Assembly (NCBI RefSeq): GCF_022869165.1
Contig: NZ_CP094929.1
Location: 2,666,001 to 2,730,000 of the forward strand
Length of the DNA: 64,000 bases
Source of the DNA: Sphaerochaeta associata
GTDB taxonomy: Bacteria > Spirochaetota > Spirochaetia > Sphaerochaetales > Sphaerochaetaceae
Reading direction: 5' to 3'
In this document: positions 43,972 through 53,185 of the stretch, piece by piece
Position numbering within the stretch: position 1 is the stretch's first letter
Layout: every line of letters starts with the position of its first letter
Notes under the pieces: generated by a model
What the model was told of the DNA's origin: nothing
Seen by the model: the letters and a program-made list of their open reading frames with translations, nothing else
Databases searched by the model: none
Program-made: the position numbers and the translations under genes

Positions 43972-44916
43972 TCACCCAAGCCTTGCACCAAGAAAACCTT
44001 GGTTGCCGTTTAAAAAGGAAGTCCAGTCCATCTCCTTGCGTTTCTCCAGCTGCAACGAAGTGACCCAAAGCAGCCCGTCGCCGGTTGCAATGGCGATACC
44101 CTTTCCTTTTTGCTTGCGTACCACCGTTCCTACCGGAACACCGGCTTCCACCTTCTCCTCTCCCGCCTCATGCACCGTGCCGTACACGCCGGTAAGCAAC
44201 AGATTCTGGTTGTTGTACAGCGTACGTGCCTTCGGCCACGGGTAGAGGGCGCGAATCCGGGCATGGATCTCTTTCGCACTTAGGCTGAAATCTACAAGCG
44301 CCATTTCTGCACTGATCAAGGTAGTATAAGTAGCCTCCCCTGATTGACGGACAAACACTGCGTTCCCCGTCTGTAAGGAAGATATGGCCCGGACAGCCAG
44401 ATCGGCAGCCTTCAGGCTGACATAGGAGGAAAGGCTTTCCGAAGTCTCATCGCCCTGTAACGGGAAAGATTCACACGCAAGCAAATCCCCCGAGTCCATC
44501 TCGGAAGCAATACGCTGGATGCTGATTCCGCTCTCTGTCAGTTGATTGAGAATAGCCCCCTGGATGGGACTCGGCCCTCGCAGAACGGGAAGCATCGAAG
44601 GATGAATATTCAACTTCTCCCCGGCAAAAAGGGAGAGGAATTTTGGTCCGAACATTCGTCCGTAGGCAAAGCAGACGAGCGTATCGCAGCCGGTCTCTGA
44701 AACAGCCATCCGGGCTTCCGCACCCAGACGGTCGAACTGCAGGACATCGAGGCCGAGCTCGATCGCCTCTCGCTTCACTGCAGACGGAACAAGGGCCTTG
44801 CCCCTCGCACCCGGTTTGTCGGTATTGGTTAACACTGCACCGATCTCAAAGTGCTCTGACAAGGCCCTCAGGGTGGGGACTGCAATCTCTGGAGTTCCTG
44901 CGAAGAGGATTCTCAC
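43972..44916 (-). CDS. fmt: Methionyl-tRNA formyltransferase
   Basis: 314 residues. It formylates initiator Met-tRNA with 10-formyltetrahydrofolate. Seen are FAGTPEIAVPTL, LVCFAYGRMFG, NIHPSMLPVLRGPSPIQGAIL (catalytic Asn-His region) and the C-terminal domain with YPWPKARTLY. It starts two bases after the def stop, the common def-fmt pair. Confidence 0.96.
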   Translation of the reverse strand: MRILFAGTPEIAVPTLRALSEHFEIGAVLTNTDKPGARGKALVPSAVKREAIELGLDVLQFDRLGAEARMAVSETGCDTLVCFAYGRMFGPKFLSLFAGEKLNIHPSMLPVLRGPSPIQGAILNQLTESGISIQRIASEMDSGDLLACESFPLQGDETSESLSSYVSLKAADLAVRAISSLQTGNAVFVRQSGEATYTTLISAEMALVDFSLSAKEIHARIRALYPWPKARTLYNNQNLLLTGVYGTVHEAGEEKVEAGVPVGTVVRKQKGKGIAIATGDGLLWVTSLQLEKRKEMDWTSFLNGNQGFLGARLG

Positions 44917-44918
44917 CG

Positions 44919-45422
44919 TCAGCGTCTCCTTTTTGCCGTCTTGGCCCGCTTTTCGTAAGCCTTCACCATTTTCTGCCGTTCCTCGTCATCGAGACGGTCG
45001 ATGAAGAGCACACCATTGAGGTGATCATACTCGTGTTGAATGGCACGGGCGAGCAAACCTTCAGCTTTTACCGTGAAAACCTTGCCCTCGGTGTCCTGAG
45101 CCTGAACGGTCACCCTGGCGGGACGCTGTACATCGTGCCAGACTCCGGGTATGGAGAGGCAGCCCTCTTCAGAAGTATCAGTCTCGATCGAGGTTTCGAT
45201 TATTTGAGGATTGATATACGCACGCTTCTCCGAGCCCTGGATGTGAATTACAAACAACCGGCTGTTCACACCGACCTGCGGGGCTGCAAGGCCGACGCCG
45301 TCGGCTTCCGACATGGTGTCGAACATCGCATCCACCAGGATTCTCAGCGCGTTATCAAATTTGGTTACAGGTTGGCACTTCTGAGTAAGTACCTCATCTC
45401 CAAGTGTATAAATATCTAACAT
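44919..45422 (-). CDS. def: Peptide deformylase
   Basis: 167 residues with the three deformylase motifs GVGLAAPQVG, EEGCLSIPG (metal Cys) and QHEYDH (metal His and catalytic Glu). It removes the N-formyl group from nascent proteins. It is the first gene of a leftward chain that runs through fmt, patatin, radical SAM, VanZ and fumarase to the terminator near 38800. Its promoter sits directly on the start codon. Confidence 0.97.
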   Translation of the reverse strand: MLDIYTLGDEVLTQKCQPVTKFDNALRILVDAMFDTMSEADGVGLAAPQVGVNSRLFVIHIQGSEKRAYINPQIIETSIETDTSEEGCLSIPGVWHDVQRPARVTVQAQDTEGKVFTVKAEGLLARAIQHEYDHLNGVLFIDRLDDEERQKMVKAYEKRAKTAKRRR

Positions 45423-45431
45423 AGTAGCTCA

Positions 45432-45460
45432 ACTATACCAACACAAAACACTATGGTCAA
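45432..45460 (-). promoter_or_regulatory. def promoter giving a leaderless or near-leaderless mRNA
   Basis: On the minus strand TTGACC (45455-45460), a 17-base spacer and TGG-preceded TATAGT (45432-45437) form a strong extended -10 promoter. Only nine bases separate the -10 from the def ATG, so transcription would begin within a few bases of the start codon; no Shine-Dalgarno sequence is present. Confidence 0.7.
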
Positions 45461-45611
45461 CGCAAGCCCAGTGAGTACACCCAGAGGACAAAGCGGGTTG
45501 TTCTCTTGGCAATATATCTATACAGATTTATAATTGTGTACAGTAAAATGCATTTGAATCCCCCTCGATCTTTTTCAGTTCAGCCACCCGTAGGACCAGA
45601 AGGAGGCACCT

Positions 45612-46064
45612 ATGCGCACCATGTTCATTGCTCTTCTTTGCCTTGTTCTTCTTAGCTTCGTTTCCTGCGACCAGGATGGAGGATTCGTCCCCAACCCAAA
45701 TCAAGAGAGAATTCAGCTGCTGCTCGATGAACTGTACCTTGCCGACTAGGAGGTGATGCAGTACAAAGCTGCCAATGCTGGGGCACTCCCTGCAGGGTAT
45801 ACGGAAGCCGCCGGCACCTGGACGTATACCAGCTATACAAACGCCAATGGCACCCTCATCGACGGAACCGACAACCTGTCAGCCCCTCCTCCACCCCAAT
45901 ACGGACAGACGGACATGGACTTCAGCGGTGGTGAAGTAGGCACACTCACCCGGCTTCGCCTGAACATGACCATACCGGCGAGCGGATCGAGGACGGTTAC
46001 TTTCTGGCATCTCGATGATACTGATGTCATGGCGGACGCACAGACGCTTTTTGAACACCAATAG
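45612..46064 (+). pseudogene. Small lipoprotein gene interrupted by an in-frame TAG
   Basis: An ATG with AGGAGG upstream opens a lipoprotein signal ending in LSFVSC, and the frame stops at TAG 45747-45749 after 45 codons. The same frame then continues without another stop to 46064 (QYKAANAGALPAGYTEAAG through FEHQ), for a total of 150 codons if TAG is ignored. The continuation has a plausible extracellular, Thr/Ser/Gly-rich composition (GTLTRLRLNMTIPASGS). A single CAG-to-TAG change would explain it. Alternatives are a short 45-residue lipoprotein plus a second coupled product (GGAGG overlaps the stop), or a sequencing error. Confidence 0.55.
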
Positions 46065-46067
46065 AAG

Positions 46068-48032
46068 CTAGAGCAGCTGCAGCGGATCGATATCCACTTC
46101 CAAGTACACCGCCGAGGGGGGGGTATAGGAAGCAAGGGCTGTCGCCACCAAATGGTGTGCCGAAGAGCCGTCCTTCGCTGAGACCAGGATATGGAACCGG
46201 TAGTTGGAGGCGATCATCTCAAGCGGGCACTCTCCCGAGGTAAGCACCTCGGCCGGAATATAAGCCGATGCAGCATTGAGCAGCTCTTCCAACTTGTGAG
46301 TCTCTGCCTCCACCTTCTTCTGGTTTCGGCCTCTGAGCACCAGGTTGATGAGCCTGCTGTACGGTGGGAATGCAGTATCGCGTCGTACCACCAGTTCCTC
46401 ATGATAAAACCCTTCAACATCGCCGGCGAGAGCGTATTGGATCGCAGGATTGTCAGGATGGAAGGTTTGGATGATAACCTTTCCTTGGTCGTTGTACCGT
46501 CCCGCCCTTCCGGAGACCTGGACCAGCAGGCTGAACGTCCGTTCCTGACTTCGGAAGTCGGGAATGTTCATACCGCTGTCGGCGAGTACGATGCCGACAA
46601 GTTCGACTTTGGGGAAGTTGAGACCCTTGGCTACCATTTGGGTTCCGAGCAGGATATCGATCGAGCCTTGGCGGAACTCGGAAAGTGTCTTCTGCACATG
46701 GCCTTTTTCCTTGGCGCTGTCGGTATCCAGGCGCTCTACCCGGGCCTTGGGGAAGAGCGTACGAATCTCCTGTTCAACCATCTCGGTACCGAAGCCGCTG
46801 TAGGTTACATCGACGCTGCGGCACTCGGGACAGACCCGCATCGGTGAAGTACGGTAGCCGCAATAGTGGCATACCATCTGCTCGCTCTTCTTGTGATAGG
46901 TCAGGGCCACCGAGCAGTGGGGGCAGTGAAGTTCATAGCCGCAGCTGTTGCAGTGGAAAAAGTAGGAAAACCCCCTGCGATTGAGGAACAGGATCACCTG
47001 CTTTTTCTTGTCCAGTGTCGCCTTGATGCCCTGCTTCAACGCAGCGCTGACCAAGGATTTCTCAAGGGCGAGGTTCACCACCTCGACGGCGGGCATGCTT
47101 CCACCGGCCACCCGCTTGGTCAGGTGCAGGGCACCTACCTGAGTGCCGTCCTGCATGAGGCTGTAGGCCTCGAGGGATGGGGTTGCGCTTCCCATGACCA
47201 ACGTCGCCCCTTCCTGCTGACAACGCCGCTGGGCGACCTGCCTGGCATGGTAGCGGGGGGTGTTCCCGCTCTTGTAGCTGTTCTCATGCTCCTCGTCGAG
47301 GATGATCAGACCAAGATTTTCAAACGGGGCGAAGACAGCACTGCGGGCCCCGATGGCAAGGCTCACTTCACCGGCTATGATGCGCTTCCACTCCTTCAGC
47401 CGTTGACTGGGAGTAAGGGCGGAGTGAAGTATCGCCACCTTGTTGACAAACCGGGAGGAAACTTGTTGGGCCAACTGATGAGTCAACGTTATTTCGGGAA
47501 CCAGATATATAACCGCTTTCCCTTGTGCTATCACAGCTTCGGCACAGCGCAGGAAGACTTCGCTCTTGCCGCTGCCGGTCACTCCGTAGAGATAGTACAT
47601 CGGCTTTTCGCTTCGTAGAATCGTCTGGACGGCCGCATCCTGCTCATCACTGAGCTGCTCGATACGTGCAAAGCTGAGGTCCTCCTCCACTTCAAGGGCC
47701 GGGAGACCCAACTCCCTTCGTCCTCCGGGGATCATCATGCTCAACGCCTCGCCGAGCGAGCAGAGGTAGTACCGGCTCATCCATGCAGCCAGATCGATGG
47801 TCTGCCTGCCGTACAGAGGCGATGCATCGATGACGCGCTTGATCGGCTTGAGCTCGTACGTAGCACTGAAGGCATCCAGAAGCTCAATGACATAGCCGGT
47901 CATCTCTCGCTTTCCAAAAGGGACGACCACTCGATGGCCTACTTCGACCTTCTTTGCCATCTCTGGGTCAATGGTATACGTAAACGACTGTTTGAGAGGC
48001 AAATCCAGTGCCACTTGGGCAAACAAGGCCAT
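46068..48032 (-). CDS. priA: Primosomal protein N' (replication restart helicase PriA)
   Basis: 654 residues. The helicase has Walker A YGVTGSGKSEV, DEEHENSYK, a conserved TLVMGSATPSLE and SGRAGRYND. Between the helicase lobes lies the PriA zinc module with eight cysteines (CNSCGYELHCPHC then CHYCGY and CPEC). It reloads the replisome at stalled forks. Its ATG shares one base with the stop of the uracil-DNA glycosylase gene, ending a leftward chain of genome-maintenance and RNA genes. Confidence 0.96.
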   Translation of the reverse strand: MALFAQVALDLPLKQSFTYTIDPEMAKKVEVGHRVVVPFGKREMTGYVIELLDAFSATYELKPIKRVIDASPLYGRQTIDLAAWMSRYYLCSLGEALSMMIPGGRRELGLPALEVEEDLSFARIEQLSDEQDAAVQTILRSEKPMYYLYGVTGSGKSEVFLRCAEAVIAQGKAVIYLVPEITLTHQLAQQVSSRFVNKVAILHSALTPSQRLKEWKRIIAGEVSLAIGARSAVFAPFENLGLIILDEEHENSYKSGNTPRYHARQVAQRRCQQEGATLVMGSATPSLEAYSLMQDGTQVGALHLTKRVAGGSMPAVEVVNLALEKSLVSAALKQGIKATLDKKKQVILFLNRRGFSYFFHCNSCGYELHCPHCSVALTYHKKSEQMVCHYCGYRTSPMRVCPECRSVDVTYSGFGTEMVEQEIRTLFPKARVERLDTDSAKEKGHVQKTLSEFRQGSIDILLGTQMVAKGLNFPKVELVGIVLADSGMNIPDFRSQERTFSLLVQVSGRAGRYNDQGKVIIQTFHPDNPAIQYALAGDVEGFYHEELVVRRDTAFPPYSRLINLVLRGRNQKKVEAETHKLEELLNAASAYIPAEVLTSGECPLEMIASNYRFHILVSAKDGSSAHHLVATALASYTPPSAVYLEVDIDPLQLL

Positions 48033-48781
48033 TATGACCTCCTTGGCAGCTGAATATCCAAATAGGCCGCGACTTTCTTCAAATCATCCCATACCGGTCG
48101 TTTCAGCTCCATATTGCGCAGCACCGCAGCCGGGTGATAGGTAACCACCACGGGAGTGCCTTCATAGCGAAGGAACCGGCCGCGGAGCTTTCCAACCCCG
48201 TCAGGCACACCAAGCAGGGAGCGTGCGGCGACACTACCGACCAGAAGGATGATCTGCGGCTTTACCAGCTGGATCTGCCGCTTCAAGTACGGAAGACACG
48301 CCGCCACCTCATCGACTTCGGGGTCACGATTCTCAGGTGGACGGCACTTGACGATATTGGCAATATACACAGCATTGTTGCGGTCGAGATGAATTGCGCC
48401 CAGCCAGCTGTCCAGATACTTTCCAGCCTTGCCGACAAACGGTTTGCCGCTTGCATCCTCTTCGAACCCAGGCCCCTCGCCGATGACCATCAAGCGTGCA
48501 GGAACCGAGCCCTCGCCGAATACTACACGGCCCCTTCCTTCGCATAGACGACACTTGGTGCATCCTTCGGCCAACATCTGCAGCTGCCGCATATTGGTTC
48601 CTTGAATGGAATCCTTGTCGACAGGAAGAGGAAGCAAGGTATCCAGCAGCACAGAGAAATCCCGTTCTCCACTGCCCTGCACTTCTGCATTTCCAATCAC
48701 CGCCTCTGCCTCATCACAGAGGTCTACAAAGCTCTGCAGTGCAGAGGCAAGGGCGTCTCGTTTCTTCAGGATGTCACTCAT
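48032..48781 (-). CDS. Uracil-DNA glycosylase, family 4 (UDGa)
   Basis: 249 residues from the ATG giving MSDILKKRD. The central part has CTKCRLCEGRGRVVFGEG (iron-sulfur cysteines), VIGEGPGFEEDASGKPFVGKAG (motif with the catalytic region), IANIVKCRPPENRDP and VVTYHPAAVLRN. These define family 4 uracil-DNA glycosylases, which remove uracil from DNA. It overlaps truA by eight bases at its start and priA by one base at its end. Confidence 0.95.
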   Translation of the reverse strand: MSDILKKRDALASALQSFVDLCDEAEAVIGNAEVQGSGERDFSVLLDTLLPLPVDKDSIQGTNMRQLQMLAEGCTKCRLCEGRGRVVFGEGSVPARLMVIGEGPGFEEDASGKPFVGKAGKYLDSWLGAIHLDRNNAVYIANIVKCRPPENRDPEVDEVAACLPYLKRQIQLVKPQIILLVGSVAARSLLGVPDGVGKLRGRFLRYEGTPVVVTYHPAAVLRNMELKRPVWDDLKKVAAYLDIQLPRRS

Positions 48782-49619
48782 CGCCTTCCCCCTCGAACCA
48801 CGCATACTCCGCCGGGTCATAGCTTATCCGGTACAAATACAGACCGCAGGCGCTGGCTGTGCGGCCGGCGCGGCTCCGATCCAAAGACGCAAGGATACCG
48901 GCAAACTCATCTGCACTCACCTGCTTGTGGGCGAACTCCATCATCGAGCCTACCAGTGAACGGACCATCTTATACAGAAAAGCATTGCCGCAGATGGTGT
49001 AGGTCAACAACTCGTTGCCGAAACGGTCGGTCTCCATCCTCCAATACGATTCATAGATATCCCGATACCGGGAAGGGCAGATATCCCCGCTTGCCGTAAA
49101 GGTGGTAAAGTCATGCGTCCCCTGCAACAGATGGGCATAGGAGTTCAACAATCCAAGGTCGGGGAACTGCTTTACCTTTGCAACCAGCTGCTCATCGAAG
49201 GCTGTCATATCGCATTCACGTTTGTAGTAGTAGCGATACATCCGCGCCATGGTGGTGAAGCGGGCATGAAAGGTCCCATCGACCTCGCTTGAGTCGAGGA
49301 TTCTGATATCGGCGGGAAGCAGACGGTTGAGGGCGGGGGCGAACTTCTCTGCTTTCACCCTGGTATTGGCAATGTCCATATGGCAAACTTGCCCAAGCGC
49401 ATGCACCCCGCTGTCGGTCCTGCCGCTGCCGACCACCAGCACATCCTCGTCGATCATCTCCTTGACCTTTTCCTCGATGATTTCGGCCACTGCCTTTGCA
49501 TTGGATTGTTTTTGCCAGCCGCTGTAATGGCTGCCATGGTAGGAGACTGTCATACGGATTCTTCTCAGATTTGAGGCCAGCGGCTCCAAGTCCGGTCGTT
49601 TCCAATCAGAGCGAGCCAT
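48774..49619 (-). CDS. truA: tRNA pseudouridine(38-40) synthase TruA
   Basis: 281 residues from the ATG giving MARSDWKRPD. The catalytic aspartate is in SGRTDSGVHALGQ; YHGSHYSGWQKQ at the N-terminus and ARMYRYYY in the middle are also conserved. It modifies the anticodon stem-loop of tRNA. It overlaps acpS at its start (14 bases) and the glycosylase gene at its end. Confidence 0.95.
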   Translation of the reverse strand: MARSDWKRPDLEPLASNLRRIRMTVSYHGSHYSGWQKQSNAKAVAEIIEEKVKEMIDEDVLVVGSGRTDSGVHALGQVCHMDIANTRVKAEKFAPALNRLLPADIRILDSSEVDGTFHARFTTMARMYRYYYKRECDMTAFDEQLVAKVKQFPDLGLLNSYAHLLQGTHDFTTFTASGDICPSRYRDIYESYWRMETDRFGNELLTYTICGNAFLYKMVRSLVGSMMEFAHKQVSADEFAGILASLDRSRAGRTASACGLYLYRISYDPAEYAWFEGEGDE

Positions 49620-49983
49620 CGCCGCCTCCTTGGAGTACGACCATCGCCACGGCAACCGGTTGATCGTGGCTGATCGAGAGCATGGCGGTTCGAGTTCCCA
49701 TCAATGCCTTCGCTCTCCCTGAAAAACAGAGTCTTGGGCTGCCGTCAGCTTGTTTCTCCACCCAAATTTCCTGCAGGCTTATGCCTTTCAGCCCCGTACC
49801 CAAGGCCTTGCCCACGGCTTCCTTGGCCGCAAAGCGACCGGCAAGGAACTCACTTTGAACACCACCGGCCAAGGAGGAGGCTTCCTTGAGCTCCTGCGGG
49901 TGAAACAAACGCTGTTTTACTGCATCTGAGAGTTTACCGATCCGCTCTATATTCACTACGTCGACGCCGATACCTTCAATCAT
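49606..49983 (-). CDS. acpS: Holo-[acyl-carrier-protein] synthase
   Basis: 125 residues. It transfers phosphopantetheine from CoA to acyl carrier protein. GIGVDVVNIERI with the metal Asp, and FLAGRFAAKEAVGKALGTG with the catalytic Glu, are present. Its ATG shares one base with the cdaR stop (TGATG), the common cdaR-acpS linkage. Confidence 0.95.
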   Translation of the reverse strand: MIEGIGVDVVNIERIGKLSDAVKQRLFHPQELKEASSLAGGVQSEFLAGRFAAKEAVGKALGTGLKGISLQEIWVEKQADGSPRLCFSGRAKALMGTRTAMLSISHDQPVAVAMVVLQGGGDGSL

Positions 49984-50390
49984 CAGGTTCCGCTCCCCGC
50001 TGTGAAGAGAATCCGATATTGGGTGGGACTTGCCTCCAAGGCAATTTCTGCACTATCAAAGAGTTGTTCATCAAAGACCAATATCACTGGAGCGGTGGCA
50101 ATCCCCTCCTTGTTCACAGCAGAGAAGTCCACGCTCGCTTGGATGGAATTGGGGTTGATCAGGTAGATGATGTCCTCATTGCCTCGAATGGAAACCTCTA
50201 CAGAGGAGGGCACCAGACTCTGCGCTTCATAGTTGGAAGGAAGGGTAACGCTCAAAGGGAGGGTTACCACCCTCGCCCCCAAGGTCGAATACTGGATGAA
50301 GGCGTATACCAACAGGGCGAACACCAAGGAGAGAACCTTGGCCGGCCAGTTATAGAGGAATGCCTGCAGGTGTTTATTCAGCTTCGTCAC
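49983..50390 (-). CDS. YbbR/CdaR-like regulator of diadenylate cyclase
   Basis: 135 residues: one N-terminal membrane helix (VLSLVFALLVYAFIQYSTLG) and one extracytoplasmic YbbR repeat (VEVSIRGNEDIIYLI, ASVDFSAVNKEGIATAPV). Firmicute CdaR carries several YbbR repeats, so this one is minimal. It overlaps cdaA by 17 bases and probably tunes its activity through the membrane. Confidence 0.82.
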   Translation of the reverse strand: MTKLNKHLQAFLYNWPAKVLSLVFALLVYAFIQYSTLGARVVTLPLSVTLPSNYEAQSLVPSSVEVSIRGNEDIIYLINPNSIQASVDFSAVNKEGIATAPVILVFDEQLFDSAEIALEASPTQYRILFTAGSGT

Positions 50391-51195
50391 TGCCAGCCTC
50401 CTGCAACAGTTCTTCGGGAGTAATATCGTTGTAACTGAACAAGGCGAGCAACATCCGCTTGATCGTAGGCGTTTCCAAATCGTAGTAGAGGTTGGCGTTG
50501 TACGTCATACTGATGGCCCCGGTCTCCTCGCTGACGATGAGAACCACGGCATCAGACTCCTCGGCCAGTCCCAGTGCAGCCCGGTGACGGGTGCCGAAAC
50601 TCTTCTTGATATCGGTCTGTTCGCTGAGCGGCAGATAACAGCCGGCTGCAACGATGCGCCCGCCTTGGATAACCATCGCACCATCGTGCAACGGAGTATC
50701 GTGGTCGAATACGGTGAGGATCAGACTGGTGGAGAGGTCGGCATTGAGCCTTGTTCCACTGTCAATGATGTTCTTGATGCCCAACCGGCGGGGAAATACG
50801 ATCAGGGCACCCCTGCGTTTATTCACCAACACGTTGCAGGCATTGAGTATGGAGTCTATCTGGTCGGAGCTGGTAGTCTGTGTTCCTATCCGGAACAGTC
50901 GCGAGCGGCCGCTCCACAGCTGGGTGAACGACCGTCTCAATTCCGGCTGATATACAATGCAGATGAAAATGGTTGCAGGGACCGAGATATACCGGAAAAA
51001 CCAGAGCAATACATCCAGTTTGAGGATGTAACTCACGGCAAAGGCGGCGAACAAGACCACGACAACCTTTACCAATTGTTGCGCCTTGGTCTGTGCTATC
51101 GTTACATAGAAACGATAGAACACCCATGCAAGCACTCCCACCTGTAGGGCGGGGCGAATGAATGAGAGCACACCTTGCATTGCATCCAGAACCAT
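50374..51195 (-). CDS. cdaA: Diadenylate cyclase CdaA
   Basis: 273 residues. Three N-terminal membrane helices (VGVLAWVFYRFYVTI, VVVVLFAAFAVSYIL) precede the DAC domain with DHDTPLHDGAMVIQG and GTRHRAALGLAE, the DGA and RHR motifs that bind ATP. It makes the second messenger cyclic di-AMP. It starts nine bases after glpK in the same direction, so a glycerol kinase gene may be the first gene of this operon. Confidence 0.95.
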   Translation of the reverse strand: MVLDAMQGVLSFIRPALQVGVLAWVFYRFYVTIAQTKAQQLVKVVVVLFAAFAVSYILKLDVLLWFFRYISVPATIFICIVYQPELRRSFTQLWSGRSRLFRIGTQTTSSDQIDSILNACNVLVNKRRGALIVFPRRLGIKNIIDSGTRLNADLSTSLILTVFDHDTPLHDGAMVIQGGRIVAAGCYLPLSEQTDIKKSFGTRHRAALGLAEESDAVVLIVSEETGAISMTYNANLYYDLETPTIKRMLLALFSYNDITPEELLQEAGSDEAE

Positions 51196-51204
51196 CAGGA
51201 ACTC

Positions 51205-52719
51205 CTACTGTTCATCCTCTTGCGTACCGACCCAGTCAAGGGTGCGATTCACTGCTTTCTTCCAGAACCGAATTTTCTCACATCGAATCTCATCGGCCAT
51301 CCTGGGTTCCCATCGGCGCTCTTCCTTCCAATAGGAAGCCAGCTCATCAAGATTCTTCCATACCCCCACCGACAAGCCTGCCGCATAGGCGGCACCCAAG
51401 GCGGTGGTTTCCACAACCAACGGACGGATGACAGGAATACCCAACAGGTCGGCTTGGAACTCCATCAGCGGCTTGCTGTTGGTAAGCCCTCCATCAACCT
51501 TCAGCGTAGTCATCTCAATGCCGCTGTCCTTTTCCATCCCCTTGAAAATATCATGGGCTTGGAAAGCAGTTGCTTCCAGAATGGCCCTGGCAAGGTGGGC
51601 ACGGGTAACATAGCCGGTAAGACCGGCGATTACTCCTCGTGCATCAGATCTCCAGTATGGGGCAAAAAGCCCGCTGAAAGCAGGAACGATGTACACTCCG
51701 CCGCAGTCTGGCACAGAGGAGGCCAGTTTGTCCAGTTCCTGTGGATTCTCTACAATCTTCAGGTTGTCCCGAGCCCACTGGACCAGAGAGCCTGCCACCG
51801 CAATGGAACCTTCCAAGGCGTACATCGGAGGCTCGCTTCCCAGTTGGTAGGCGACGGTGGTCAACAGACCTTGGGCACTGGTAACCAGTTTTCGTCCGGT
51901 ATTCACCAAGAGGAAACAGCCGGTGCCATAGGTGCTCTTGCCCAATCCTTCGGTGAAACAGGCCTGGCCGAACAGTGCTGCCTGCTGGTCTCCAAGGATT
52001 CCACAGACAGGCACTTCACTACGCAGCGGTCCGCTTGGGGTGGTTGTTGCATACACCATGCCTGAAGAGGGAACGATGGCGGGCAGGGCTTTCCTGGGAA
52101 TGTTGAAGAGCTCAAGCAACTCGTCATCCCACTGGCAGCTTTCGATGTTCATCAAAAGGTAACGTGAAGCGTTGGTAACATCGGTGACCAAGGCCTTCCC
52201 CCCGGTCAGGTTCCACGTAAGCCAGGTGTCGATGGTGCCGAAGACCACTTCACCCTTCTCGGCCTCATCACGAAGGCCTTCCACATGATCCAAGAGCCAG
52301 GCAATTTTCGAGGCTGCGAAATACGGGCTGAAAAGCAGTCCGCTTTTTTGTTGGAGAAACGAAGCATCGACATGCTCTTTCAACTGCTCGATGAGCTCAG
52401 AGCCCCTGAGGTCCTGCCAGACGATTGCATTGTGCCAGACCTTGCCGGTTTTTGGATTCCAGGCAATGATTGTCTCTCTCTGGTTGGTGATGCCGATGCC
52501 CGCAATGTCACTGCCTTTGAGGTTGGCCGCCTTCAGAGCCTTGCTGATGCACTCCGAGCTGTTGTCCCAAATCTCCCAAGGATCGTGCTCGACCCAACCG
52601 GGCTGGGGATAAATCTGCTGGTGTTCCAGCTGATACGACGAGACGAGACTTCCTTTCTGGTCAAACACAATAAAACGGGTACTGGTCGTGCCCTGGTCCA
52701 AAGCTCCAACGTATTTCAC
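51205..52719 (-). CDS. glpK: Glycerol kinase
   Basis: 504 residues from a GTG preceded by GAGGAGG; earlier codons in frame overlap the divergent promoter. The FGGY fold is clear: GALDQGTTSTRFIVFD, GITNQRETI, and the C-terminal AFSGLFAPYWRSDARG then GLTNSKPLMEFQADLLG. It phosphorylates glycerol. In this genome it could use glycerol released from sulfoquinovosyl glycerol or glycerophosphodiesters; that link is inference. A TATACT -10 lies 22 bases upstream. Confidence 0.95.
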   Translation of the reverse strand: MKYVGALDQGTTSTRFIVFDQKGSLVSSYQLEHQQIYPQPGWVEHDPWEIWDNSSECISKALKAANLKGSDIAGIGITNQRETIIAWNPKTGKVWHNAIVWQDLRGSELIEQLKEHVDASFLQQKSGLLFSPYFAASKIAWLLDHVEGLRDEAEKGEVVFGTIDTWLTWNLTGGKALVTDVTNASRYLLMNIESCQWDDELLELFNIPRKALPAIVPSSGMVYATTTPSGPLRSEVPVCGILGDQQAALFGQACFTEGLGKSTYGTGCFLLVNTGRKLVTSAQGLLTTVAYQLGSEPPMYALEGSIAVAGSLVQWARDNLKIVENPQELDKLASSVPDCGGVYIVPAFSGLFAPYWRSDARGVIAGLTGYVTRAHLARAILEATAFQAHDIFKGMEKDSGIEMTTLKVDGGLTNSKPLMEFQADLLGIPVIRPLVVETTALGAAYAAGLSVGVWKNLDELASYWKEERRWEPRMADEIRCEKIRFWKKAVNRTLDWVGTQEDEQ

Positions 52720-52823
52720 GCAAATCCTCCTCTTTAGGCCAGTATAGCTTCTCACCTTTCTTTTTGAAAGGCAAAAAGAGTAAAACGACCCTGAGTTTTG
52801 CCTACCGTTACGGCCCTTGTCCA

Positions 52824-52832
52824 TGGTATACT
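52824..52832 (+). promoter_or_regulatory. Extended -10 ahead of the DRTGG gene
   Basis: TGGTATACT ends seven bases before the ATG at 52840; no ribosome-binding site fits between, so the mRNA is probably leaderless. No clear -35. Confidence 0.5.
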
Positions 52833-52839
52833 CTCACCT

Positions 52840-53184
52840 ATGAAACTCAAAGATATTCTTGCATGTGTTGATGGGAAACTCGTCTGCGGAGAGTCCCATC
52901 TGGAAGATGAAGTGATGAGAGGCTTCGCCAGCGACCTCATGAGCGATGTCCTGACCATTTTGGAGGATGACATCATCCTCATCACCGGCTTGTCCAACAA
53001 CCAAGCCATCAGAACGGCGGAGATGAGCGACATCAGCAATATTCTCTTGGTTCGCAACAAGAAGCCGAGCCAGAGCATGATTGATATGGCGAACGAGCTG
53101 AATATCTCCCTCTCCTACACCTCCTTCTCCCTCTTCAAGGCAAGCGGACTGCTCTATCAACAAGGATTAAAGCCGGTATATTAG
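52840..53184 (+). CDS. DRTGG domain protein
   Basis: 114 residues. The sequence (MKLKDILACVDGKLVCG, then ILITGLSNNQAIRTAEMSDI and ILLVRNKKPSQSMIDMANELNISL) follows the DRTGG domain pattern, a small ligand-binding fold also found in CBS/DRTGG proteins and phosphotransacetylases. In other anaerobes it sits beside a HATPase and a hydrogenase-like protein, as here. No biochemical function is established. It is the first gene of a three-gene operon. Confidence 0.75.
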   Translation: MKLKDILACVDGKLVCGESHLEDEVMRGFASDLMSDVLTILEDDIILITGLSNNQAIRTAEMSDISNILLVRNKKPSQSMIDMANELNISLSYTSFSLFKASGLLYQQGLKPVY

Positions 53185-53185
53185 G

